DNA of 64,000 nt from Polytrichum commune (taxonomy: Eukaryota > Streptophyta > Polytrichopsida > Polytrichales > Polytrichaceae). Both the position numbers and the translations under genes were made by a program. The notes below the pieces were generated by a model. It did not search any database, had not been told where the DNA came from, and saw only the letters and a program-made list of their open reading frames with translations. The first letter of the stretch is position 1; each line of letters starts with the position of its first letter. The stretch is taken from contig OX485808.1 of NCBI GenBank assembly GCA_950295325.1, positions 35,794,527-35,858,526 of the forward strand, read 5' to 3'. Shown in pieces: positions 47,801 through 58,470 of the stretch.

Positions 47801-50185
47801 AACTGACAACCAAATAGAAGATTTTCGTTTTCTCCACTTGTATTGCAACCATTTTATATCAAAAATTGAAAACAATCTCAGCACATATTGGACTCACCTC
47901 ATGAAGGAACTGACCGACATTGGCACTAGCGGCCGCGCTAGCATTGTCTGCGGCCGCATTATCTCCGCCAGGCCTTCGAAAATTGCGAACAGGAATTCGT
48001 CCCTCTGGACATGCTCCGAACTCCTTCGCAAACAACTGCGAAGCCGTCTTTGCACCCTGAGAGTTTCCCGTGGAGGATCCAGACTCCAGAGACATGGAGG
48101 GTTTCATCTGCCAAACACAGAACCCCAATTCATTCGGCAGATGCCAGGTTAATAACTAACAAAAGGATTAGCCAGATTGCACTTTCAAATAAGTGCAAAT
48201 TCTGACATTGTTGTTAACTGTAAAGAAAGTGGATGAATTTGGGAGGAATTATGGCATTTATGGCATTTATGGCATTTATGGTGGATTCCCCCATTTTGAG
48301 TGTAACCGGAAAGTCTAGGTAGGGCTTCTTGCAGCATTAGGCGCCATGTTTCATCTCTATATGACTAAAACTCTTCGTATGCACATGTCTTATCAAGGCA
48401 CTTTTACTCCTCTCACCACTTGAGAATACCCAAGTAGAATCAAAACTCACTTTCTCGAAGTAGTTTCGTAGAAAAAATACTCACTTTCTCGAAGTAGCCT
48501 CGGAACAGAAGCAAAAGCAAAAGGAGTTGGGGATTTCAGCTGCCAGAAAATATACCCCAGTTTACTCCGCAGATGTGCTAATAACTAAATAAGAATCACC
48601 CAAGTTGTACTTCGACGGAAGTAAATTTTGTCGTTGAAAATGAAAGTAAGAGAGGAATTAATTTGCATGGCTGCATCTGTCAGCCTTGTACAACAAAGTG
48701 CATGCACTATTTTTCTGCTAGCATAAATGTCATGGTGCTTTGATTTGTACAAATATGACAAGACATTCAGAGGGGTACCCACTTAAGAGTCTCCGGAGAC
48801 ATGGAGGGTTCCAGCTGCCAACCTAAACCCAAATTCATTCCGCAGAAGGCTTCACAACTAACTAAGGATTAGCCAGATATTTTGTACTTCGAAGGAAGTA
48901 AATTTTGTCATTGAAGATGAAAGTAAGAAAGAAATTAATTCGCAAGGCTGAATCTGTCAGCCTTGCACAACAAAGTGCCCGCACTGAGCACTATTGTTGC
49001 TAGCATGAGCGTCATGGTTGCTTTGTACAAACCTGACAAGACATTTAAGGAGATGGGTACCCATTTAATAGGTTTGAGTTAATGCCCATATAAATGGTTC
49101 TGAGCACCGTCAGAATGCGCAATTACAAATGGTGTGCAGAGTTCGTCAGCTAGAAATTAAAGCTCCAAGAAATTTTTAATAGTTTGGCAGGAGGAGCCTC
49201 ACCTGGAGCTTCACATCTTTGGATTGATTGACCGCCGGTTGCTTGTCGATTGGGATACAAGACACCACATCTCCGTCGGACAACTGCAGAAAACGCCGTG
49301 ACCCATGCATTTCCTGGTTAACAATAATCCCGGAAGTAGACAGCCAAAAGTTACATCCTCCTCTCTGAACCTCTCGAACCACTACGATAAATCAAGTGTA
49401 CTTCTTGAGCTCAGTCTAGTTTAGGAGGAATTAGGGAATTTGTGGTGGATTTCCCCATTTTGAGTGTCACCGGATAGTCTTGGAGGGCTTCTCGTGGCTT
49501 TAGGCGCCAGCAGGTTTCATCTTTATATACCTAAGACTCTTCTTATTTTCTTTGTCGACCTATATGCACATGTCGTATCTAGCCACTTTTTACTCCTCAC
49601 AGCACTTGTGTTTACTCCCAAATAGAATCGAAACTCAAGAAAACAACTCAATCTTTTATAGCCTCGGAGTAGAAGCAAAAGCAACAGTGTTTTAGTGAAC
49701 AACATAATTGCAGATTTACATCCTACACCTTGAGTGAAGTTTAGTGCCTGTTTTTGCTTTATCGAAAGCAGAAGTGGTAACATTCGGATAGCAAGTGTGA
49801 TGAAGAGTACTACAGCTGGGATCTGTGTATTGCATGGACTTATGGAAAACGACACTAATCCGCATATTAGTAACAACGTTTTTGTAAAATTTGTTAACCT
49901 TGGATTTCACCAGTATAACCCAAAATGAGGTCGCATGGAAATGCTGAGGAGTTGGTTTTGGGAACTCACCCGGAAAGTGAAGCTTCCAGATTCGGCGAGA
50001 ATCTGCTGCGTCTGGAGAGAGCTGAATGGTTGGTACCGCATTTGTTTGTGTTGGCTCGCCAGTGTTCGACCAGGGACATCAAACGGAGTGCCATTCACCA
50101 CAGCAACCGCAGCTAATACAAGAAGCAGGAAAAAAACTGCCCCTAGCTTCGTGGAAAAATCTCTAGTCCGACACTCATAACCCAT
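44805..50185 (-). CDS. Neprosin-domain (DUF239) secreted protein, eight exons
   Basis: Exons on the minus strand: 50185-49970, 49283-49203, 48107-47898, 47181-46990, 46852-46799, 46570-46406, 45874-45605, 44894-44805; every intron is phase 0 and the product is 425 residues. A hydrophobic stretch at about residues 15-33 (GAVFFLLLVLAAVAVV) is a signal peptide. SDGDVVSCIPIDKQPA is the usual start of the neprosin-activation region. The neprosin domain shows INVWQPFVEPSDFSLAQLWV, EAGWQVYSDLYGD, FIYWTGDGYVKTGCYNL, NWWLEFNNEYVGYWP, QWGGEIFD and a C-terminal NPSCYTVTPG...FYYGG. In pitcher-plant neprosin, a prolyl endopeptidase, two glutamates are catalytic; by my alignment the equivalents are E229 (EAGWQ) and E345 (GGE), both present. 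Residues ~145-160 are rich in Ala/Asn. The substrate in this plant is unknown. Introns 1 and 2 share duplicated sequence. Confidence 0.88.
45190..45538 (+). mobile_element. TA-target miniature element family, copy 2 (neprosin intron 7)
   Basis: Left end TACTCTAAACTCCGTAATAT, right end inverse CACTCTGAACTCCATAATC; TA at 45188-45189 and 45539-45540. Inserted in the last intron, 66 bp from neprosin exon 7. Confidence 0.75.
48240..48520. repeat. Intron-to-intron duplication, neprosin intron 2 copy
   Basis: Matches 49425-49690 in intron 1: shared words CCCCATTTTGAGTGT, TAGGCGCCA, AGCAAAAGCAA and GCCTCGGA.TAGAAGCAAAAG-like sequence. Confidence 0.7.
48251..48282. repeat. 10-bp tandem repeat in neprosin intron 2
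   Basis: Three perfect tandem units of ATGGCATTT with one extra T. Confidence 0.8.
49425..49690. repeat. Intron-to-intron duplication, neprosin intron 1 copy
   Basis: Counterpart of 48240-48520, same orientation. Confidence 0.7.
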
Positions 50186-51617
50186 TTTTTAGTTACTACG
50201 AACCTCTAACCACCAGCACCACTATGCAGTGCCTTCTCAAACCGAGCTGATCAGCCGACCCAATTAGCCCCTCACTGGAAAGAAAAATGTATCATCTATA
50301 CTTCCAGCCAAAAGAAAATCAATGAACACTCTGCTACCCAACATTAATCCTCTCTACAACAACCCAACCCGCAGAAAACAAACCTTGAAACCACAAAAGC
50401 AACCCAAAAAAATCCAAAAAGCGTCCCAGCTCCTTAACCACGAACCAGAGAGAAACTAGAACCCATCGTCATAACTTCCAGCTAGGTGAAGAAAAAACAT
50501 AACTTGCATCGAAACTCGGTCCACCACCAATCCTTGTATCTAACTCTAGACCTTCAGAGCTGCGCACCGCTCAAAAACAAAACAAAAGGCAACAAAAGAA
50601 ATCCCAAGAGCAACCAACAACCTCAAACACAAACCAGAGCGAAACTACAACCCATCATACTTCCAGGTGAAAGAAAACAAAAGAAAAACAAAGAATTGCA
50701 TCAAACTCTCGGTCTGATCACCACCACCACTATCAATCTCTTCTGGTCTACTGCCAACCCTCGCCAACTGAGTCTAGACCTCCAGAGCACCGCACTACCC
50801 AACCGATCACAAGTCACCACCTTCCGCATCTACACAAACAAGCAACCCAGAACAAAACAAAATCAATCTCTCTAAACCAACACCAACTCTGATGGTCTCA
50901 GCTGCCTCACCAATTCTGCAATCTGACCGACAGTCAGTAACTGACAAAAGATCGGTACACAAGACAAACTTAGAAGAAGAAGAAGCAGCAGCCCGAAAAG
51001 GCTTGCTAACTTTTATTTCCCGATCAAAAAAGAAAGCAACTCAACACACTGATGAGTAGCGCCTGGCTAGCTCGACGGCACTGACACAGTTAAGAGTAAG
51101 CTCGTTTTGTTTTGTCTAACCCAGCAGATTTTGGCTGACATTAAATTTGTTGCTCGCAAAATCCAAGTTCATTACATAGTTCCACAAGAAGCAATGATCG
51201 GAGCGCTACTACAGCAGCATACTAGAGATGATACAGTAAAGGAGCACCAGATTCGTTCTCAACGGCTTCAAGTCCACAGGAGTGGACTTACTGCGGGTGT
51301 GGGGAGGCTACGCTAAGCTAAGCTAAGCTATAGCTACACGTAAGCTGTGAAGCTAGTGAGCCAAGAGCGCCGAGCGTGTACTAGACGTTGGCGACTGCAA
51401 CGGCATTGGAATTTGGGAGGAGAGCCTGGAGGAGTCTCCGGGTGCTAGGTGTGCCTGTCCCCACTGTCGCGGGCGCCGTCATAAAGGGGGCTGGCAGGCA
51501 GGCAGGGAAGCTTGGAGCCCATCCCTGTGAAATCTACGATCCTGCTACATTCTGGGTTGCTTGCCAGCGTCTTCAGCCCTTTATGATGTCCGTGCCGCCA
51601 GTGACAACTTTATATTA
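50186..51617. promoter_or_regulatory. Upstream region of the neprosin gene
   Basis: Read on the minus strand this is the promoter/5' UTR side. Bases 50290-50900 are A/C-rich (T/G-rich in gene direction), giving an antisense Gln/Lys/Asn frame that is low-complexity, not a protein. Bases 51260-51560 are locally GC-richer and contain a short TAAGC repeat (51313-51331). No TATA box or start site is asserted. Confidence 0.35.
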
Positions 51618-52140
51618 GGGGCCATTTCTAGGGCCCATTTCCAAACCCTAGGCATCAACCAATGAGAGTGCTTAGATTGCCCAAATGGGCCCTAATATGG
51701 GCCCAAGGGCTTTATATTGAGAGTCGGCCCACTTCTCCTAAAGTTTACGTGGCGGGTGACATGGCGGCATTTTGGAGGGAAAGAAATGGGCCGAAGGCAA
51801 AAAAATGGGTCAAGGGTTTATGGAGACCCACTTCGCACCTACGGCCCACTTCACCCAACTTCCGTCATATAGTCATTTATGACTTAATGACTTTATGACT
51901 TTATGACTTTAGTTCAAGCAAGGGCATAATTCATTTAAGCCCAAGTGGGCCATGGATTGGGCCTTACAGTATAAAGTCCCTAGGCCCATTTGGAAGGCCT
52001 TTGGGCCCTACAAGTGGGCCTATGGACTTTATATTGCAAGGCCCACTCAACGGCCCACTTTGTAAAGTAGGGCTAAAGTTAAGGCCCACTTCAAGTCCAA
52101 GTGGGCTCAACTCCAAATGGGCCCTAATATAAAGTGCCCC
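51618..52140. mobile_element. Harbinger-like element rich in GGCCC words
   Basis: Left GGGGCCATTTCTAGGGCCCA; right inverse GGGGCACTTTATATTAGGGC then CCATTT. TTA flanks both sides (51615-51617, 52141-52143). Interior carries many copies of AAGTGGGCC, CAAATGGGCC and CCCTAATAT, in both orientations. 523 bp. Confidence 0.65.
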
Positions 52141-52143
52141 TTA

Positions 52144-53381
52144 GGGCCACTTCACACACGAAACTGAAGGTCCGTGACCATTGCATTCTTAAAACCTCTT
52201 TCGTTGGTCGAAAAGGCCGAGACCGTCCAAGTTCGGGTCACACTAGAAGGTGAAGGCCTAAGGGTCCAAAGAAATCATCATGGACGAAATGTTTAGAGTA
52301 GAGGCCTTCATAACCGACCACTTAAGATATTATGCGTCAAATATAGAGAAGTATAAAACAGTGTAATTTTTTCCCGTGTAGAGAGATAGAAATCAGGAGG
52401 ATTGTAATATTTCAGTAAATTTATTCCTTATTGAAATTAAAAGTAGGCTAGAACATATTACCGATGTATGGAGCCTACTAGAACTGTTCAGTTTGAGATG
52501 AAATCCTCCTCATTTTAGCACTCAAAACCAGGGACATGTGTCATGGCACTATCAACCCACTCGGATCCTTGGTGATACCATAACCAAAGTTGGAGACTTA
52601 AGGTTAGTCTCCATGTAGGCCGCTTTGCCCACCAAATTCTAGTGGAAATGTAAATTCCACCTAGTGGCATCTACATTTTCACTTAGAATCTAGTGTGCGA
52701 ACATGAAAAATTAACCCTTAGAAACATGAAACCTCACTTTAAGCACCCACAAAAAGAAATTACTGGAATAAATCCCAACATGATCAACATTATGGCACCC
52801 TATAGATTCCCAATGGGGCCCTGATCGGGAATGGGTGCCTCTAATCTACCTAGATTCCTATATCGCAAATTATAAATTATTTTTCATGATCTATTGGAAT
52901 TTGCATCAGGCCCACCTCTTGGAGTTGGGTTTGATGCAAATTCCAACAAGCATGTCAGTGGTAAGTTCCTGCACATTTACATGGTCAATGGCCCTTGGCT
53001 CATGTGTGAAGTGGCCCTTACCAATGTTGTGGTGCATGTATGTGGGTTTAAGATGGGCATTAGGGTTCGAGCCGGGCACTAGGGCTTGAGCCCGGCATTG
53101 GGGTTGGTGCACACGGGTTCCAAGTCCTCATTCTAGCTCACTTGAGGTCAACTTATGCAATCTCTACCGTGAGAGCATGGAAGTTGGGACTTATCACTTT
53201 ACACGGGGTCCTAAGTCTCTAAATCCCAAGTATGATATGGATATCTACATGGTAGCACTTTTTGGAGGCGAAGCTCAAGATGTGTTGTGAGTCGGGTTGA
53301 GCAAAAACCTAAACCCAACTTGCAACACAAATCCTTAGAATATGTTTGCAAAAATTTATCAAGATATGACATAAACCATAA
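52144..53381. other. Intergenic, element remnants, no gene seen
   Basis: Begins with GGGCCACTTCACAC, the terminal sequence of the element at 63484, but no matching right end with the same duplication is visible. Contains the 117-bp element at 52601-52717. A short internal repeat at 53045-53105 (GGGCACTAGGGCTTGAGCC) is present. Confidence 0.4.
52601..52717. mobile_element. Very short Harbinger-like element
   Basis: Left AGGTTAGTCTCCATGTAGGC, right end inverse GGGTTAATTTTTCATG; TTA on both sides (52598-52600, 52718-52720). Internally deleted relative of 16305-16728, 117 bp. Confidence 0.55.
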
Positions 53382-54410
53382 GAGCAAGCCCACTCGTTCC
53401 TGGATCTGCATCTGCATCTGGCAATGAAAAGTGGCCTCCGTCCAGAATGCAGATGCAGACCCAGGCATACGTGCCACTCATCCTGCATCGCTTTTTTCAC
53501 TAACTTCATAAGTTCCTCTATAATGATCGGTAGGTTTCTGAAGTCATGAACTTCAACCCGTTATTTCTCAAACTCATTTGCAAGTAAGTAAGTGAGCTGA
53601 CGAATTTCCCCAGATTTACCCTAATTCTCATGTGGTTATTTCTCAAACTCATTCTCAAGTAAGTAACCCAGCTCAACGAATTCCCCCATATTTACCCTAA
53701 CTCTCATGTAATTATTTCTCATGTGGTTATTTCTCGAACTAATTTTCAAGTAAGTAACCGAGCTCAAGAATTTCCCCATATTTACCCTAACTCTCATGTG
53801 GTTATTGCTCGAACTAATTTTCAAGTAAGTAGCCCAGCTCAACAATTCCCCCAAATTTACCCCAACTCTCATGTGGTTATTTCTCGAACTAATTTTCAAG
53901 TAAGTAACCCAGCTCAACAATTCCCCCAGATTTACCCCAACTCTCATGTGGTTATTTCTCATGCGGTTATTTCTCAAACTAATTTTCAAGTAAGTAACCC
54001 AGCTCAACAATTCCCCCATATTTACCCCAACTCTCATGTGGTTATTTCTCATGCGGTTATTTCTCGAACTAATTTTCAAGTAAGTAACCCAAGTCAACAA
54101 TTCCTCCAGATTTACCCTAATTCTCATGTGGTTATTTCTCGAATTCACCTGTAAGTAAGTAAGTGAGCTGTGGAATTCACGCAGGTGCCTTGTCTTATTT
54201 GACGTGTACCCTTAATGGGTTGCGTCTTGTTCAAATAGCAGACTCCATGCATAAGTTGACGTTATGCAGGGAGGGTTGCAGTGCCTGCAATACTTTTCAT
54301 CCGGAATTAAAATAATCAGGGACCACTGGGCGTCGTTCCTGCATCCGCATTTGCATCGCGGATGTAAAAGTGCAGATGCAGATGCGGATGCAGGGTGAGT
54401 GGCCTTGCCC
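53382..54410. mobile_element. Harbinger-like element enclosing a minisatellite
   Basis: Terminal inverted repeats of about 37 bp: left GAGCAAGCCCACTCGTTCCT, right inverse GGGCAAGGCCACTCACCCTG, both followed by ATC.GCATCTGCATC-type sequence. TAA flanks both ends (53379-53381, 54411-54413). No transposase inside. Confidence 0.8.
53580..54170. repeat. Minisatellite of about 72-93-bp units
   Basis: Seven to eight tandem units sharing TTTTCAAGTAAGTAACCCAG, CAATTCCCCCA.ATTTACCC and CTCATGTGGTTATTTCTC. Two unit lengths occur: some carry an extra ATTTCTCATGCGGTT insertion. Both strands are open for over 140 codons, an artefact of the repeat. Confidence 0.9.
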
Positions 54411-54797
54411 TAATGGGCTCTTGAAGCTCAAAAGTTGGGCATCTGCCTCCATGTTGGGACTTGTTCACATGAGTGGGACTTGAGACTTGGGAACCCCGAT
54501 GTGAACCAACCCTAAGTTGAGGGTTTGTGTACGTGTATCACTATCTATACATAGTTGGGTTGGTTGTGACCCCTTTCTAATGAATGTACAAGGCTGGTAC
54601 ATTGTGGGTTGCTACCAGTTTCTTCACTATTCTCACAATGTCTATATTTGTTGTCAATGAACACTTATCTAATATTGTATGGTATTTGGTTAAACATGGA
54701 TATCATTGAGGGTGTGTGTACAAGTATCAATGTACATGGTTGGTTCATACCTTTTTATCAGGGATGTACCAGTTTGGTACATTTTGGGTTGCTACTA

Positions 54798-55192
54798 CAC
54801 TAAATATGACATTTAGTGTCATATTGTATTTTATGTCACTATGGTAACTTTTCGGATGACACTTCTTATGAATAAGTGAACAAATGTTGTTGTTGTGGAT
54901 GATGGATGAGTTCCTCCATTGCCCAAAACCCTACCTTCTCTTGTCAGCAACTTGTGATGAAATATTGTCATGGACGATTGGAATTTGGATGACAAACCGC
55001 TTGGTAAGTGACAGTAATTCCAACACTGTAAATCTATAATCCCCCAAAATTTTACAAGGAATGACAAATAATGTTGGGTTAACATTTAGTGTTGATAACA
55101 ATTCTAATTGTGTTGCTCTAATTAGTATCGTTAATAATGTTGGGTTAACATTTAGTATCGAGCAAGACAATTAGAATTGGTGACACTAAATG
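54798..55192. mobile_element. TA-target miniature element, second copy of the 37437 family
   Basis: Left end CACTAAATATGACATTTAG after TA; interior shares CACTATGGTAACTTTT, GGATGACACTTCTTATGAA, TTCTCTTGTCAGCAACTTG and GGGTTAACATTTAGT with 37437-37810. The right end (GGTGACACTAAATG) is degraded, so the right boundary is approximate. A ~45-bp piece near the right end (TGTTGGGTTAACATTTAGT) is duplicated. Confidence 0.65.
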
Positions 55193-55431
55193 CTTAATTG
55201 TGCTGCCAGTGGCCACTTACCGATGTTGTGATGCATGTATTTGGATTAAACATGGGTATCATTGAGGGAATGTGTACAAGTATCAATATATAGGGTTTGT
55301 ACAGACCCTTTGATTAGGGATGTACTAGGTTAGTACATTATGGGTTGCTGCCAGTTTCTTCAATCTTTTTACAATGTACCCACTTGCTGCTATGAACACT
55401 TAGCATACCGTATATTGTGCCAGTGTTTGGG

Positions 55432-55676
55432 CTGGGGATTCGTGGCACTCACTAAAAATCATCCATCCAAGATATCGTGGATGAAGTGGCTCCAATAAAA
55501 AAAGCCCCCCTATGGGGTTGAGGGCCGATTCATTCGAATGTGACGTCACTAGACTAATTCGGGGCCTTTGACTTTATTTCCGGAATCAAATTGCCCAAAA
55601 ATAGCCATTTAGATGATTCATGTGTTTTTTTCATCCGCACGGATGATTTTTAGTGAGTGCCACGAATCCCTGGCCC
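55432..55676. mobile_element. Mutator-like miniature element with 11-bp duplication
   Basis: Inverted arms GGGGATTCGTGGCACTCACT continuing AAAAATCATCC at left, and their inverse at right. The 11 bases CAGTGTTTGGG occur on both sides (55421-55431, 55677-55687). 245 bp, no coding. Confidence 0.75.
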
Positions 55677-55792
55677 CAGTGTTTGGGTTAAATGCCAGGT
55701 ATCAATTAGGGTAATACCTGGGTAATATGTATACGGGTAATATGTATAGGGTTGATTCAAACCCTTTATCATATAGGGTTCTTTGTGCAATA

Positions 55793-57547
55793 AGAATCAT
55801 AATTGGTACCAATAAGTTAAAATGAACATTGTTACTGTCTATTAAAGCTCTAAATAAAATAACATGTCTTTCTACTTTTAAAGTGAAAGAAAATATCATC
55901 TTTGTAGCCTTCTAATTCTAGATAACAAGAATGCTTCACAACTAGCCAATTTCAATCAACTTTCAAAATCACCGGTGGAATATGAGATGCAAGTTTAAAG
56001 AGCTCTTATTGTCGTCTTCACTGAACGTGTGTACATCCAACATGATGTTTTACCATGATTGATGCAATTCATGTTGCATTGCTTTAATGCACTCAAATAT
56101 GAAATAGACAATTACATGGTACATGAAAATCTTGAGGTGAAAGTTGTATTTGACACTCAAATTCCACACCAAACAAGTCTATTGCATGAACCATGTGGAT
56201 TTGAATGTCGCAAGGTGTGTGTCTAAATCAAACATGAAGAATTTGGACAAAGAGCTCATGATTTTTCATATCACCAATTTTGTGAGGGACATAGCGATAT
56301 ACAAAAAAAAATTACTCAACCGCATTGATGAAATTGAACTGGCACCAATCAACCCTCCCCGCCAAGGAAAGAAGTGTATAGTTATGGATATTGATGTCAC
56401 AATCTAAGGAAACAGTTACATCGATCATGTCCTTCACGATCATCGTAAACGTATGTGTCCTTATTTGCATTTTTTTTTATATATAAACATACAAATATTA
56501 TGACATCATGATTTGGTCGGCAAGTGAGATGAGAAGAGTGAAATATGTCATGGAGAGTTTGGAAGTGCTTTCCCAACCCAACTACAACGTAATGACACTA
56601 ATTGACCAAACCGCCATGGACATAGCTGCTTTAGATTATCTAATCAAAGTAGATTATCAAAGATGGAAGAACTTTAGAGACCAATAATTGTGTTAAGGAT
56701 GGTGTGGTTCTTGAGTTTGTCTTTTTCAATGGTGGATGGAGTAAGGGTGTCATCTTTGAGACCATAACTCTACATCGAATTCACATTATTATAACCTCTT
56801 TGTTTCACAAGTATTGATTTGGTTTCAACGAGAAACTTGATCATAAAATGAAATCATATTTCTACATGATCACGATTCCACGATCCTCAATAATTTATCT
56901 TCTCAACGCTATTTGTTCTAATTATTATAACGAATTTGAACGACTAGATTTTTCATTACATTATTCAGTTCCATAACAATGTTAAGTGGGATTGATAGTA
57001 TTCCACATAACATTGTTATGGATCTTAATAATGTTATGTTTGACTCTAGTATATTTATATGAAATTGTGTGTATATGAACCTCAATGTCTTCATTTGAAT
57101 ACACATAAGTACGGTAGATATCTACCAAGTAAGTTATATCATGTTCTTTGGGCAAGAGGGGATTATTGCATGCGAGCATACCTCTCATCCATCCAACACG
57201 AAAACTCGAGTGACCTCCTTTAGGTTTGTTGGCTAATCATCTCAAATAACATGGGCTAGAGTAATTTAGGGTTTTTAGAGCTAATTTTGATGTCAAAGAA
57301 ACTTATCAAAATAATGTTTAGGATGCCCGCTATTTCAAGGCTTCATGTTGGATGAAAGAAAGATAGCTCATATGCCGTAACTCCCTCTTGCATGGTCCTT
57401 GATGTTTATACTACATGGTAACTATTTATGTTAAATGGGTAAAACCTTATATTATTGTTATAAAGTTACAACAATGTGTAACTCCAAATGGTGACCCACA
57501 CTTATAGGTTGATACCGGTGTAGATGAGAGGTTAGGAATCAAAATCA
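55793..57547. other. Intergenic, no gene seen
   Basis: AT-rich. A frame at 56144-56407 (87 codons) shows no recognisable family. Bases 57180-57300 resemble the piece at 10985-11080 and 14950-15020 of blocks B and C (AGGTTTGT..GCTAATCATCTCAAAT). Confidence 0.4.
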
Positions 57548-57904
57548 CACTCTAAACTCTGTAATATTAACCTCTTTGATTTCACTACTTCTCTTATATC
57601 CTGAAACCCTAGGGAAATGGATGACCTTAGTTTAAATCTCACTCCAACTGTACATTTCCTTTCCATAGATCATGGTTTTTGACATCAAAATAAACTACCA
57701 AAAGGATTCAAACTACATGCTTGCATGCATCACATTATCATCATTGTGAATATTGTGAATATTGCAACGTTGACTTTGTGTTATTCCATAATGTCACATG
57801 CTACCCTAATTCTTTTTTACCATGCATCCATATTAACACTACAAAACTGTTTAATATCATTGCACTTTGGTTGCCACAAGCATGATATTACGGAGTTTGG
57901 AGTG
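57548..57904 (-). mobile_element. TA-target miniature element family, copy 3
   Basis: Reverse orientation to copies 1 and 2: ends CACTCTAAACTCTGTAAT and inverse CACTCCAAACTCCGTAAT. Right flank TA (57905-57906) is shared with the neighbouring copy; the left flank reads CA. Confidence 0.7.
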
Positions 57905-57906
57905 TA

Positions 57907-58249
57907 CACCCTAACCTCCGCAATATTACCCTCCATAATGTCACTCCCTCTCTTAAACCTTGAAACCCTAGGGAACGGATGTGCTTCATTTAATTATCCC
58001 TTATTTTTGTCACATTTCCCTCACATATATCATGGGTTTTGACACTAGAATTATTCACAAAATATTTCAAACCACATGCTCGCATGCATCACATTGCTGT
58101 TATTGCAATGTTGACTTTGTGTTATTCCATAATGTCACACATGCTTCGGTAGTTCTATCTTATCACGCATCCATGTTAACACTACATACCTCCTTACTAT
58201 CATATGCGCTTTTGGTTGCCAAATGTATGATGTTCAGGAGGTTAGAGTG
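57907..58249 (-). mobile_element. TA-target miniature element family, copy 4
   Basis: Begins CACCCTAACCTCCGCAATAT directly after the TA that closes copy 3 and ends with the inverse of CACTCTAACCTCCTGAAC. Head-to-tail neighbour of copy 3; ends 222 bp before the F-box gene start. Confidence 0.7.
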
Positions 58250-58470
58250 TCCAAAGATATTTGAATAAATAAAAATCATGCTTCATGATAAGCTTGAGAA
58301 ATGTTATATCCATGGAATAGGCAATGTAGCAAATTGCTCACTCCACCGCCAACACACTGGCTCTCTCCCAAACAAGACATGAGTCGCCTCCAAGAAGCCC
58401 AGTAGAGAAGAAGACCCCATGCCCACGCACGCCGCTTGCCCCTCCGCTTTGCCGTTGCGCCCTTTGCAGC

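Larger units (their letters stand above)
54530..55790. repeat. Diverged local repeats around the miniature elements
   Basis: A unit with ATCATTGAGGG, GTGTACAAGTATCAAT, CCCTTT..ATCAGGGATGTAC, GGTACATT.TGGGTTGCT and CCAGTTTCTTCA appears at about 54540, 54701, 55245 and in part 55690, interrupted by the two elements above. Confidence 0.6.

Noticed and set aside
50486-50875. 129-codon plus-strand frame rich in Gln, Asn and Lys
   Set aside because: Low-complexity translation of A/C-rich DNA upstream of the neprosin gene; no domain.
51107-51618. Possible small genes upstream of neprosin (69 and 76 codons)
   Set aside because: No family similarity, no splice context, and they lie in the probable promoter region of the neprosin gene.
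53045-53115. TTCGA-containing stretch considered as a tRNA
   Set aside because: No cloverleaf: it is a short repeat of GGGCACTAGGG-like words without matching acceptor or anticodon arms.
53636-54154. Long open frames on both strands (170 and 143 codons)
   Set aside because: They arise from the tandem minisatellite with units near a multiple of three; both strands are open and the peptides are pure repeats.
53580-54170. Tandem repeat that might be taken for a CRISPR array
   Set aside because: Units are contiguous diverged copies with no unique spacers, in plant DNA.
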